Below are positions 1 through 7,082 of a DNA stretch of 11,898 bases, one piece after another. Origin of the DNA: Bryobacterales bacterium (lineage in GTDB: Bacteria > Acidobacteriota > Terriglobia > Bryobacterales > Bryobacteraceae). The notes under the pieces were generated by a model that did not search any database, was not told where the DNA came from, and saw only the letters and a program-made list of their open reading frames with translations. The stretch covers positions 2,026 through 13,923 of the forward strand of contig DOZZ01000214.1 of the NCBI GenBank assembly GCA_003517725.1, given 5' to 3'. Both the position numbers and the translations under genes were made by a program. The stretch's first letter is position 1; the number at the start of each line of letters is the position of its first letter.

Positions 1-611
1 CCCTGCGACGCCAGCGCCGGGTAATTGGGCATGGTGCGCGGACCTACATTACTGGGCACCGCGAACAACGTCGAGCCCGACGGGCTGGTCAGCTCCGTGC
101 GAACTCCGTTCTTCACCATCGTGATGGTGTAATGCTGGCGCAAGCTCAGTCCCTGCGAGCCGGGGCCGTCCAAGGCCGTGATAGCGGGCGGAATAACCGG
201 CGTGCCGGGCGCTACCGGCGCGGGTGAGTTGGCCGGCGCGTTGATGCCCGCGCCCGCGCCCACGAATCCAGTGAAGACGTTGGGCAGGCGGATCTCGGTC
301 TGAAAACGGACCTCGAACACCACGTGGTCCAGCGCATCATTGTTGTTGTCCACGTGGATGGCATACAGAATCTTGTCGTCGAACGGGAAATAATTAGGCC
401 CGTTGCCTGGCTCGAGCAGCGGATCGACGTTCAGAATGAACGTCACCTTGCTCGCGTCGTCATAACTGACGAACGCGTAAATGTCGGTGATGTCGGCCTT
501 GTGATCGAGGGCCGTAATGGGCGCCTCGCGGTGACTCGCGGCCAGACTCAGTTGTGGCAGCGCTAAAGTCGCGGCCAGTAGCATCGATAAAATCGGCTTC
601 TTTGCAATCAT
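1..611 (-). CDS. DUF4331 family exported protein, N-terminal part (truncated by window edge)
   Basis: I read 203 codons from an ATG at 611-609 to the left edge without a stop. Residues 1-24 form a Sec signal peptide (basic start with Lys4 and Lys5, hydrophobic core, cleavage near LSLA|AS). The mature protein begins ASHREAP, followed by a DHKADITDIYAF stretch and later GPRTMPNYPALA, which are hallmarks of the DUF4331 family. A Pro/Ala-rich segment lies about two thirds of the way along the visible part. The family has no settled function; members are exported and occur widely in Acidobacteria and other soil bacteria. A purine-rich site with AAGG at 626-623 lies 11 nt upstream of the ATG. The gene sits 21 bp after the PEP-CTERM gene on the same strand, so co-transcription is likely. 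The C-terminus is outside the window. Family call is confident; role is unknown. Confidence 0.88.
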   Translation of the reverse strand, partial: MIAKKPILSMLLAATLALPQLSLAASHREAPITALDHKADITDIYAFVSYDDASKVTFILNVDPLLEPGNGPNYFPFDDKILYAIHVDNNNDALDHVVFEVRFQTEIRLPNVFTGFVGAGAGINAPANSPAPVAPGTPVIPPAITALDGPGSQGLSLRQHYTITMVKNGVRTELTSPSGSTLFAVPSNVGPRTMPNYPALASQ

Positions 612-632
612 TTTTCTTTTTTCCTTCGCGCG

Positions 633-1358
633 TCAGAGGTTATTTACTACGCCTGCAACAGAGCGCCGCTTCCAATAAAAGGCGAGCGCCATGCCCACTA
701 CCAACACCGGAATCATGGTCGGTTCCGGCACCTTGGATCCCGCCGCCGAAGCGGTGAACTGATCGATGAACTGCCCGCCCGACGCGCTTCCACTGAGTCC
801 ACCGTCCACCGTGAAGTCGTCGCTTACATGTAGGAACGAAACGCCTGGGAAAGTCGTTGCATCACTGCCCGAGTTAAGCGCTACCAGTTGCGCCGCGGTC
901 CCGGTACACCCGGAGACGCCGTCCGATCCGAACGCACCGGCTTCGCACAGGTTCTGCGCATAAGTAACCGCGCCATCCGCCGTAACGCTGGTGTTCGCAA
1001 GGGTGATCATGCTCCCCGTAATGTTGTTGCCGCCGATTTGATACGTGAATCTCAAATCGTTCACGGCATTGCTCTGAGCCGCGGAGGTCAAGTTGAAAAG
1101 GAGAGTCGGATTGGCATCCGAGCCGCCGGGCGTGACGGTGACGCCGACCGGCGCGATGGCGGTTGAGCCGGCCAGCACGCTCAACGCCTGAAAACTACTA
1201 AGTTGATCGTTGCCTATATAGCATCCGCCAGAACCCAGCGCGATGTAGTCGCTCAGAGTTCCGGCCACGCAGGCAGGCGCCATGGCGGCGGAGGCGATGG
1301 GCGCGCACGAGCACGTCATCGCAAGGGCTATTGCAAAATACTTCGTCATTTTTTCCAT
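633..1358 (-). CDS. PEP-CTERM sorting domain surface protein
   Basis: This 241-residue protein has an N-terminal Sec signal peptide and a C-terminal sorting signal: VPEPT, a hydrophobic helix (MIPVLVVGMALAFYW) and a basic KRR cluster near the end. In PEP-CTERM systems an exosortase (EpsH/XrtA-like) recognises this tail and cleaves it, so the protein is probably surface-bound or released. The body is Gly/Ser/Thr/Ala-rich with several cysteines (ACVAG, GGCYIG, NLCEAG, SGCTG) and a late FTVDGGLSGSASGG stretch, a layout I recognise from acidobacterial PEP-CTERM proteins of unknown function. The start is uncertain: ATG at 1358 has no good ribosome binding site, ATG at 1349 has GGA very close upstream, and a GTG at 1394 would add a non-signal-like extension. 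No exosortase gene is in the window. DUF4331 follows 21 bp downstream, probably in the same operon. Confidence 0.9.
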   Translation of the reverse strand: MEKMTKYFAIALAMTCSCAPIASAAMAPACVAGTLSDYIALGSGGCYIGNDQLSSFQALSVLAGSTAIAPVGVTVTPGGSDANPTLLFNLTSAAQSNAVNDLRFTYQIGGNNITGSMITLANTSVTADGAVTYAQNLCEAGAFGSDGVSGCTGTAAQLVALNSGSDATTFPGVSFLHVSDDFTVDGGLSGSASGGQFIDQFTASAAGSKVPEPTMIPVLVVGMALAFYWKRRSVAGVVNNL

Positions 1359-1388
1359 AAGGTCGGCTCGGGAACTCGGCTTTGCACT

Positions 1389-1408
1389 AACCACCCTACG
1401 GAGTGGTT
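1389..1408. repeat. Inverted repeat AACCAC-N8-GTGGTT in divergent spacer
   Basis: The arms AACCAC (1389-1394) and GTGGTT (1403-1408) are perfect inverted copies around an 8-bp centre. They lie just upstream of the preferred PEP-CTERM start and between two divergent genes, which would suit an operator or a hairpin in the 5' leader. A 6-bp inverted repeat can occur by chance, so the role is a guess. Confidence 0.35.
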
Positions 1409-1433
1409 GGCGGTGCCGGATTTACACCCCAAT

Positions 1434-1453
1434 TTCGTGAAAGTTCGGGAAAG
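1434..1453. promoter_or_regulatory. Tandem decamer repeat, possible regulator binding site
   Basis: Two adjacent 10-bp units, TTCGTGAAAG and TTCGGGAAAG, differ at one position and repeat with a period of about one helical turn. They sit in the 146-bp spacer between the divergent PEP-CTERM and serine hydrolase genes, about 50 bp before the hydrolase start. Spacing by one turn puts both copies on the same DNA face, which is typical of direct-repeat operators. No regulator can be named from sequence alone. Confidence 0.35.
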
Positions 1454-1504
1454 CACACTTTTCTTACTTGCTTGGCGGCCCCGGTTCTGACATTTTGGTT
1501 CTCA

Positions 1505-2719
1505 ATGTTTCTTCCACTTCGGCACTCTGTCGTGTTTCTGCTCTGGTTCGCCGCCGCGCCGCTGCCGGCTCAGATGGATCCGGCTCAGGTGGACCGCATA
1601 AAGCCCCGCATGCAGCAGTTTGTCGACAGCCATGTAGTCGCCGGCGTGGTAACGCTGGTGGCCCGCCGGGGCAAAATCGTCGAATTCGATGCCGCCGGCA
1701 TGGCCGACATCGAAGCACGACAGCCAATGCGCAAGGACACTATCTTCCAAATCATGTCGATGACCAAGCCCTTCACGGCCGTCGCCATCATGACGCTGGC
1801 CGAGGAGGGGAAGCTGGCGCTGCGCGAGCCGATCGCCACGTACCTGCCGGAGTTCCAGGGCCAGCGCGTGGCCACCACGGCTGGCCCGGATGCGGGGCGC
1901 CTCGGGACCCTGGCCCGGCCCATCACGATTCGCGATTTGATGAGCCACACCTCCGGCATGTTCGACGCGCCGCCCGCCGAGATCAAAGACTACATGCAGC
2001 AGATGAACCTGCCGCTGGCCGACCTGGTCCGCGTCTTCGCGCGCCAGCCGCTGCTGTTCCAGCCCGGCACGCAGTGGAGTTACAGCAGCCCCGGCATCGA
2101 CATTCTGGGCCGCATCGTCGAGGTCTGTTCCGGCGAAAGTTATGAGGCTTTCGTGGCGCGCAGAATTCTGCAGCCGCTGGGGATGAAGGACAGCTTCTTC
2201 TATCCCGACGCAGCGCGCGTAGGACGCATCGCCATGGTGTACGAAGGCGGCTCCGGAAAACTTGTGCCGGCTTCCGCCAAGATCCTGGGCGGCGACCCCG
2301 CGCGACACCGGCAGGGCGCCAAATATCCGGCGCCGGCCTGGGGTCTGCACTCCACGGCCGAGGACCTTTTCCACTTCTACCAGATGCTTCTCAATGGCGG
2401 CGCCTACGGAAATCACCGCCTGTTGTCGCCTTTCTCGATCCACCTGATGACTGAGGTCTACACGGCGGGTCTAAGTTCAGCCGGGTGGATGGGCGGCTCC
2501 GGTTACGGACTGGGATGGGAAGTGGTGACCGAGCCTTACGGCGAGTTGACCGGCTCCTGGGCCGGCACCTACGGCCACGGCGGGGCATTTGGCACGCAGG
2601 GCTGGATCGATCCGAAGCACGACCTGATCCGCATCATGCTGATCCAACGTTCCGATGGCGGCACCGACACGCTGCGCAACGTTTTTATGACCATGTCGGC
2701 CGCGGCAGTGACGAACTAA
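1505..2719 (+). CDS. Exported beta-lactamase-fold serine hydrolase (class C / esterase-like, PF00144)
   Basis: This is a 404-residue protein with a Sec signal peptide (residues 1 to about 23, ending APLPAQ). The three active-site elements of the beta-lactamase / penicillin-binding-protein-like family are visible: Ser85-Met-Thr-Lys88 (nucleophile and general base in FQIMSMTKPF), Tyr193-Ser-Ser in place of the usual Tyr-x-Asn, and His358-Gly-Gly in YGHGGAFGTQG. Length and order fit the whole PF00144 domain. Family members include class C beta-lactamases, esterases, D-aminopeptidases and 6-aminohexanoate-dimer hydrolases; Acidobacteria carry many such copies, so antibiotic resistance should not be assumed. 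ATG 1505 was chosen because it begins the signal peptide; no Shine-Dalgarno is visible before it. An upstream start at 1403 would give a poor N-terminus. The gene is divergent from the PEP-CTERM gene and convergent with the M28 gene. Confidence 0.9.
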   Translation: MFLPLRHSVVFLLWFAAAPLPAQMDPAQVDRIKPRMQQFVDSHVVAGVVTLVARRGKIVEFDAAGMADIEARQPMRKDTIFQIMSMTKPFTAVAIMTLAEEGKLALREPIATYLPEFQGQRVATTAGPDAGRLGTLARPITIRDLMSHTSGMFDAPPAEIKDYMQQMNLPLADLVRVFARQPLLFQPGTQWSYSSPGIDILGRIVEVCSGESYEAFVARRILQPLGMKDSFFYPDAARVGRIAMVYEGGSGKLVPASAKILGGDPARHRQGAKYPAPAWGLHSTAEDLFHFYQMLLNGGAYGNHRLLSPFSIHLMTEVYTAGLSSAGWMGGSGYGLGWEVVTEPYGELTGSWAGTYGHGGAFGTQGWIDPKHDLIRIMLIQRSDGGTDTLRNVFMTMSAAAVTN

Positions 2720-2860
2720 GCACTGGACATCCCGGCGCAGGTCATCGCCTTTCGTGGGCTGTCTCTCAGGACCTACTGTCCACGCTCATGAACAATACTG
2801 GCCTGCCGTAGTCTGCCTTCGATCAAGTTATTCGTGCTCAGCATTGCGCCAGCAAGCAGT
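2720..2860. other. Convergent spacer with no recognisable gene
   Basis: These 141 bp separate the stops of the serine hydrolase and M28 genes. I see no coding frame with family signals and no strong terminator: the best hairpin is a 4-bp stem (2769-2781) without a T tract. Confidence 0.5.
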
Positions 2861-5137
2861 TCATTGGCCGCCCGCCAGTGTCCGGGCCGCGTTCTTCACC
2901 AACGTGGCCTCACGCTCGATGGCGGCCGCGGTTCTCACAATCTGGCCGTCGACATCCTGCCACGACTTCTGCTCGATGGCTTCCCGCACCGCGGGCAGCG
3001 TCTTCACGCCATACCCGGTATATAAGCCCGGCGCGTAGATCATGTTCCGATACCAGGGACGGCCAGGCAGACCGGCGGCATCGATCAGAGCGCGCTCCGC
3101 CTGCACCAGCGCGGCGTTCACCGCGGTCTGGCTCTTCGAGCCGTTGGCGAAGGCCTTCTCATATTCCGCGGCGGCTGTTGTCAGGTCGTCCGACGCCTGG
3201 TCGAGTGGAGCGAAGTTCAAGTACGGCGGCAACGCTTCGGCCGGCGGAGGGACTCTCTTCTTTTTGGGGTCGGCGAGCGCCCTGTCGACGCCCTCGGCGA
3301 TCTCGCGATTGCGCTCCCTGGTCTGCTCGCGCATGCTATCGGCAAGCTTCTTCACCTCACCGACGTAACCGTGCACTGTCTCGGCGAAGTTGGTGAACTG
3401 GAAGGGGATCACGTCGGCATCGGCGATGCGCATCACCATGGAGCCGGCCGTCTGCGCCAGTGCGCGGCCGTAGACGAAGTCCGTATCTTCAAAGTGCGTG
3501 TACCAATAAAAGTCGTCGTAGATGGAATGATATTGGCCGCCCATCGCGTCTTCCCCGCCATACCCCAGGTTCACGCTGGCGATGCCGAGGTGGTCGATGA
3601 AGGCGCTGTAATCCGATCCCGAGCCGAGCGCGTCGATGCGTAGGTCCGGGCGCGAACGCAACTCGGCCCGCGCCTCGGGCGTGGCGCGCGCCAGGTCGAC
3701 GAGCCGCCTGCGTTCCCAGACCGTCAATTTGGTTTCGGGATCTGGCACATCCTTCACTACGCTATTGACGAAGTTCTCGAGCGTATGGGAACCCTCGGCG
3801 CGGAAGTAGCCGCGTCCGTTGCCGTCGGAGTTGAAATACGCAACGGCATGCTTCTTCAGTTCTTCCGCGTTAGTCTCGACCCACTCGGTCGACCCGAGCA
3901 GCCCCGGCTCCTCGCCATCCCAGAAGCAGATCAGGATGGTGCGCCGCGGACGCCAGCCCTGTTTCAGCAGCTCGCCCAACCCACGCGCCTCCTCTAACAG
4001 CGGGCTCGCCCCGGAAACGGGATCGCCCGCGCCGTTGACCCAGGCATCGTGGTGGTTGCCGCGAATCACCCATTGCTCCGGAAAGGCAGCTCCCGGAATG
4101 GTGGCGATCACGTTGTAGAGCGGCTTGCGGTCCCAGTTGAAGGCCAGCGCCAGGTGCGCTTTCACCAAGCTGGGGCCTGTTTTGTAGGTGATCGGTAACC
4201 CGCCGCGCCAGTTCTCCGGAACCACGTCGCCGCCCAAAGCCATCAGGAAAGGTTGGGCGTCCTGATAGGAGATCGGCATGACCGGGATTTTGGTGATCGC
4301 CTGGACCTGATCGAGCGGAATCAACTTGGCTCCGGGAACCGCGCCTATGCCTGGCGTCTGTGGATCGCCGGGGTAAACCGGCAGATCCTCGACGCTGCCA
4401 CGCTGCGCCCCCCGTGCCGGGCGCATGGGTCCGGCCGGGAAGGCTTCTCCTTGCACGTAGCCATCGTCGCGTGGGTCGGAGTAAATCAGGCAGCCGACCG
4501 CGCCATGCTCGGCGGCCAGCTTGGGCTTGATACCGCGCCAGGTCTGCCCGTAGCGCGCGATCACGATAGCTCCCTTTACCGAGATGCCCAGGGCATCCAG
4601 CTGCTCATAATCGGCTGGCGCACCGTAATTGACATAGACCAGGGGCGCCGTCACATCGCCATCGCGCGAGTAGGCGTTGTAGGTCGGCAGCTGTTCGCTC
4701 TTCTGCTCCGATGTCGGGTCTACCTTCAATGCCGGCTCCTGCAGCGAGGCCTCGAACCTGGCCGGCCCGAGCAACTCCAGATGGCGTGATTTGGGGGTGG
4801 GAAACAGCGCCTCGAAAACTTCCATCTTCGCGTCGAGCCCATACGACTTCAGCTGGGCCAGCAGCCACTCGGCATTGTCCTTGTCATAGGCCGAGCCCAC
4901 ATGATGGGGCTTGGCGGAAAGGCGGCGCATGTTCTCGCGCAGCCGCGCCGTGTCGGGCAGCGCGCGGAATTTCCGTTCCCAGCGCGCCTCGGCGTCTGAA
5001 TGCTCCGCGGTGTAGCCGCGCATGAGGGTGGTACCGGCGTCCGCGGCATAGGCCGCGGTGGCCCAGAGCGCTACACAGGCAACGGTTTTTCTTAAGGCAG
5101 AATTCCTCTGAACCAGAGATGTCGAGGCGTTACTCAC
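2861..5137 (-). CDS. Exported M28 family zinc metallopeptidase, glutamate carboxypeptidase II (PSMA)-like
   Basis: The protein has 758 residues from the GTG at 5137-5135. Residues 1-31 form a signal peptide (RNSALRK then a hydrophobic core, cleavage near AYA|AD). A PA domain spans about 165-270 (LVYVNYGAP, GAIVIARYG, YSDPRDDGY), the M28 peptidase about 335-555, and a transferrin-receptor-type dimerisation domain about 630-755. Every dinuclear-zinc ligand and the catalytic base of the PSMA family can be placed: His362 (NHHDAW), Asp372 (AGDPVSG), Glu409/Glu410 (WDGEEPGLLGS), Asp438 (NSDGNG) and His537 (QYHSIYDD). It should remove residues from peptides in the periplasm or outside the cell. Residues that bind acidic substrates in PSMA are mostly missing, so a broad aminopeptidase or dipeptidase role is more likely than glutamate release. 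A TTG at 5179 would extend the frame by 14 residues but has no ribosome binding site; the GTG is preferred because a TATGAT box lies 6 bp upstream. Confidence 0.9.
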   Translation of the reverse strand: MSNASTSLVQRNSALRKTVACVALWATAAYAADAGTTLMRGYTAEHSDAEARWERKFRALPDTARLRENMRRLSAKPHHVGSAYDKDNAEWLLAQLKSYGLDAKMEVFEALFPTPKSRHLELLGPARFEASLQEPALKVDPTSEQKSEQLPTYNAYSRDGDVTAPLVYVNYGAPADYEQLDALGISVKGAIVIARYGQTWRGIKPKLAAEHGAVGCLIYSDPRDDGYVQGEAFPAGPMRPARGAQRGSVEDLPVYPGDPQTPGIGAVPGAKLIPLDQVQAITKIPVMPISYQDAQPFLMALGGDVVPENWRGGLPITYKTGPSLVKAHLALAFNWDRKPLYNVIATIPGAAFPEQWVIRGNHHDAWVNGAGDPVSGASPLLEEARGLGELLKQGWRPRRTILICFWDGEEPGLLGSTEWVETNAEELKKHAVAYFNSDGNGRGYFRAEGSHTLENFVNSVVKDVPDPETKLTVWERRRLVDLARATPEARAELRSRPDLRIDALGSGSDYSAFIDHLGIASVNLGYGGEDAMGGQYHSIYDDFYWYTHFEDTDFVYGRALAQTAGSMVMRIADADVIPFQFTNFAETVHGYVGEVKKLADSMREQTRERNREIAEGVDRALADPKKKRVPPPAEALPPYLNFAPLDQASDDLTTAAAEYEKAFANGSKSQTAVNAALVQAERALIDAAGLPGRPWYRNMIYAPGLYTGYGVKTLPAVREAIEQKSWQDVDGQIVRTAAAIEREATLVKNAARTLAGGQ

Positions 5138-5143
5138 CCGCCT

Positions 5144-5149
5144 ATCATA
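5144..5149 (-). promoter_or_regulatory. Possible -10 box (TATGAT) of the M28 gene
   Basis: On the minus strand TATGAT is followed by AGGCGG and then the GTG at 5137. Transcription starting about 7 nt after the box would begin at or next to that GTG, giving a leaderless message. The -35 region is weak (CTCAGT at 17-bp spacing), so this rests mainly on the -10 match and its position. Confidence 0.35.
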
Positions 5150-5212
5150 CCGGGCGGCAGTTAGCAACTGAGGCGGCAAATTGCTAGGATGTAACCCTGT
5201 GCCAAAGCGCTT

Positions 5213-5705
5213 ATGAATTTCTTACACCCTGCTCTTCTTATTTGCGGCCGGTATAGCCCTGGGCCAAACGGGCACTAGCTTTCCGGGTGGCGATCCGTTT
5301 CTACAGCGGCAGAATGAACCATCGATCGCCGTGTCCAGCCGAAACCGGCTGCATCTGCTTGGGGACGCCAACGACTACCGCACGGTGGATCTGCCTGCTG
5401 TAGCGGGCTTATCCCGTGACGGTCGAGAACCTTACCGATATCAAGCAACACCACTACCGTCTAGCCTGGCATTCCAGGCGGCCGGCGGCACCCTGCCCAC
5501 CGGGGCCGTGGCCCAGTTGATTGTGGCGCGCCCTTATAAGACGCCGGTAGCCAGCGCCAGCCGTAGCACGGCGGGCTGCGACCTGCGCGAGGAGGTGCAT
5601 TTTTCGGTGGTGCTGAATCTGCCGAACGTGCCGGTTCCGACCGACCCCACCGATCTGCAGATCATGCCAGATAGACTCCGGCAGTCCTCCTGGATAGCGG
5701 CCTAA
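5213..5705 (+). pseudogene. Remnant of an exported BNR/sialidase-like protein gene
   Basis: The ATG at 5213 opens a frame that stops after 21 codons. One base later in frame, TGA overlaps that ATG, and the next codons read as a signal peptide core (SYTLLFLFAAGIALGQ) running into RQNEPSIAVSSRNRLHLLGDANDYRTVDLPA. That stretch matches what I know of the N-terminus of large acidobacterial BNR/sialidase-like proteins, where the repeat region should follow. Instead, from 5410 a different frame reads YPVTVENLTDIKQHHYRLA, which resembles a beta-sandwich segment from the C-terminal part of such proteins, before a stop at 5518-5520. The main frame stays open to 5705 (FQAAGGT onward). So the start is frameshifted, the central part seems deleted and a further frameshift follows. 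The longest open stretch starts at a GTG at 5331 and could be called as a gene, but I read it as debris. It overlaps the 3' end of the DUF1501 gene by 4 bp. Confidence 0.6.
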
Positions 5706-7078
5706 ATAAAAGCCGGCCGCGGCGACGGGAAGTTCACCAGGTTCGGGAAGACCTGCCCCAGATTGCCGCTGTCGACGCCGAACCAGGTCGCCAGTGTCGC
5801 GGCATATTGGTCGAGCGATGTCGTCGGAATCCACACGCCGCGCGTGTTGGCGTCGTCCGGACCTGATAGCGCCAGAGTCGGAAATTGCCCGTAAAGGTTG
5901 CCGCCGTTGACCGCGCCGCCAACCACGAAGTGGTGGCTGCCCCAGGCGTGATCGCTGCCCAGAGTGGAACCGCCGCTGGGCTGGCAGGTGCGCCCGAAAT
6001 CGGATTCCGTGAATGTGGTCACCTGGCTCGCCACATTCAATTCCACGGTGGAATCGTAAAAAGCCTTCATGGCGTCGCCCAGTTGCAGCAGCTGATTGCC
6101 CTGGTCCACCAGTTGCAGATCATGCGTATCGAAGCCGCCGAGATAGGCGAAGAAGATCTGCCGCCGCATGCCCAGCGCGTTGCGGGCCTGGATGATTTTG
6201 GCCACCTGTAACAACTGCTGTCCGATGGAGGTGGTCGGGAACACAGTGGTGATCGCGGCGTTGCCCGTCAGCGCCTGGTTCAGCAATGTGGCCTGATCGT
6301 TACCGGCTTTCGTGATGGTGTTGGAGGCCTGCACCAGGGAGACGCCGTTGTCGAAGGTCAGCAGATCCTGGAACGCGGTCAGCCGCGCGCTCGATCCGGT
6401 GCCATAACCCTGCAGCCCCAGCTTCTGGCCGGGCGTGACCGTGGCGGGGAAGGTCTGGTTGCCGGTGGCGAACAGCGTGTTGCCGCCCACCGACAGCACC
6501 GTCGGGAAGTTCGGATTGTTGCAGCTTTGCATGACGTCGGCCACTCGGCCGCCCCAGCCCGTTGTGCGGAAACCCCGCGAAATGGAGCTCTGCCATTCCT
6601 GCTGCTGATCCAGATGCGAGAACAGGTTGCTCGGCACCGACGCGCCGGCCGTCAAATATTGAGTCCGGGTAATGGGCGCCACCAGCGTGCCCACGTTCGC
6701 GACAATGGCGGCATTCCCATTGGTATAGAGGTGCGCGATTCCGGACAGGCTGGGATGCAACCCATAGACGTCGCCGTTCGGCAGCGTCGCGGGCAACAGG
6801 CTCGACTGGCTCAGCGCCAGGCCTTTGCGTATGCCCGCGTAGACCGAGTAAGAGTTGTTCGGGTTAGTGGTGGGGGTACTTTGCGGGATCACCGTGTTGT
6901 TGCCGTCGTTGCCGCCGAATAGAAACACGCAGACCAGCGCTTTATAGTCGGCGGCGCAGGACGACTGCGCCAGCGCGTTGATTTGCCCGAAGCGGCTGAA
7001 GATGCCGGCCGCCGCGATCGAAGCCAGCGAACGGCTGGCAATGCGCAGAAAGTTTCGTCTCGAAGGTGGTATTGGCAT
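5702..7078 (-). CDS. DUF1501 family protein, Tat-exported
   Basis: The 458-residue protein starts at ATG 7078, where the Tat signal begins: PPSRRNFLRIA (twin Arg7-Arg8), a hydrophobic stretch, then INALAQ as probable cleavage site. Family marks include VFLFGGNDGNN (about 51-62), GGFDTHD (about 314-320), ESDFGR (about 358-363) and DHAWGSHH (about 376-383). DUF1501 is distantly related to sulfatase/alkaline-phosphatase-fold enzymes, and the Asp/His-rich motifs could bind metal, which would fit Tat export of a folded metalloprotein. The reaction is unknown. A longer frame from 7114 would overlap DUF1800 and precede the Tat signal, so it was rejected. The gene begins 4 bp after the DUF1800 stop, and a GGAG inside the end of DUF1800 serves as its ribosome binding site, suggesting translational coupling. 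Confidence 0.92.
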   Translation of the reverse strand: MPIPPSRRNFLRIASRSLASIAAAGIFSRFGQINALAQSSCAADYKALVCVFLFGGNDGNNTVIPQSTPTTNPNNSYSVYAGIRKGLALSQSSLLPATLPNGDVYGLHPSLSGIAHLYTNGNAAIVANVGTLVAPITRTQYLTAGASVPSNLFSHLDQQQEWQSSISRGFRTTGWGGRVADVMQSCNNPNFPTVLSVGGNTLFATGNQTFPATVTPGQKLGLQGYGTGSSARLTAFQDLLTFDNGVSLVQASNTITKAGNDQATLLNQALTGNAAITTVFPTTSIGQQLLQVAKIIQARNALGMRRQIFFAYLGGFDTHDLQLVDQGNQLLQLGDAMKAFYDSTVELNVASQVTTFTESDFGRTCQPSGGSTLGSDHAWGSHHFVVGGAVNGGNLYGQFPTLALSGPDDANTRGVWIPTTSLDQYAATLATWFGVDSGNLGQVFPNLVNFPSPRPAFI

Positions 7079-7082
7079 CGTT

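Noticed and set aside
324..566. Short plus-strand open frame at the left end
   Set aside because: It is antisense to the DUF4331 gene, whose signal peptide and family motifs are clear.
1502..2443. Long minus-strand open frame opposite the serine hydrolase
   Set aside because: It lies wholly across a gene with intact SxxK and HGG motifs, and its composition is that of a shadow frame.
2769..2781. Hairpin GGAC-N5-GTCC as a terminator
   Set aside because: A 4-bp stem with no following T run is too weak to support.
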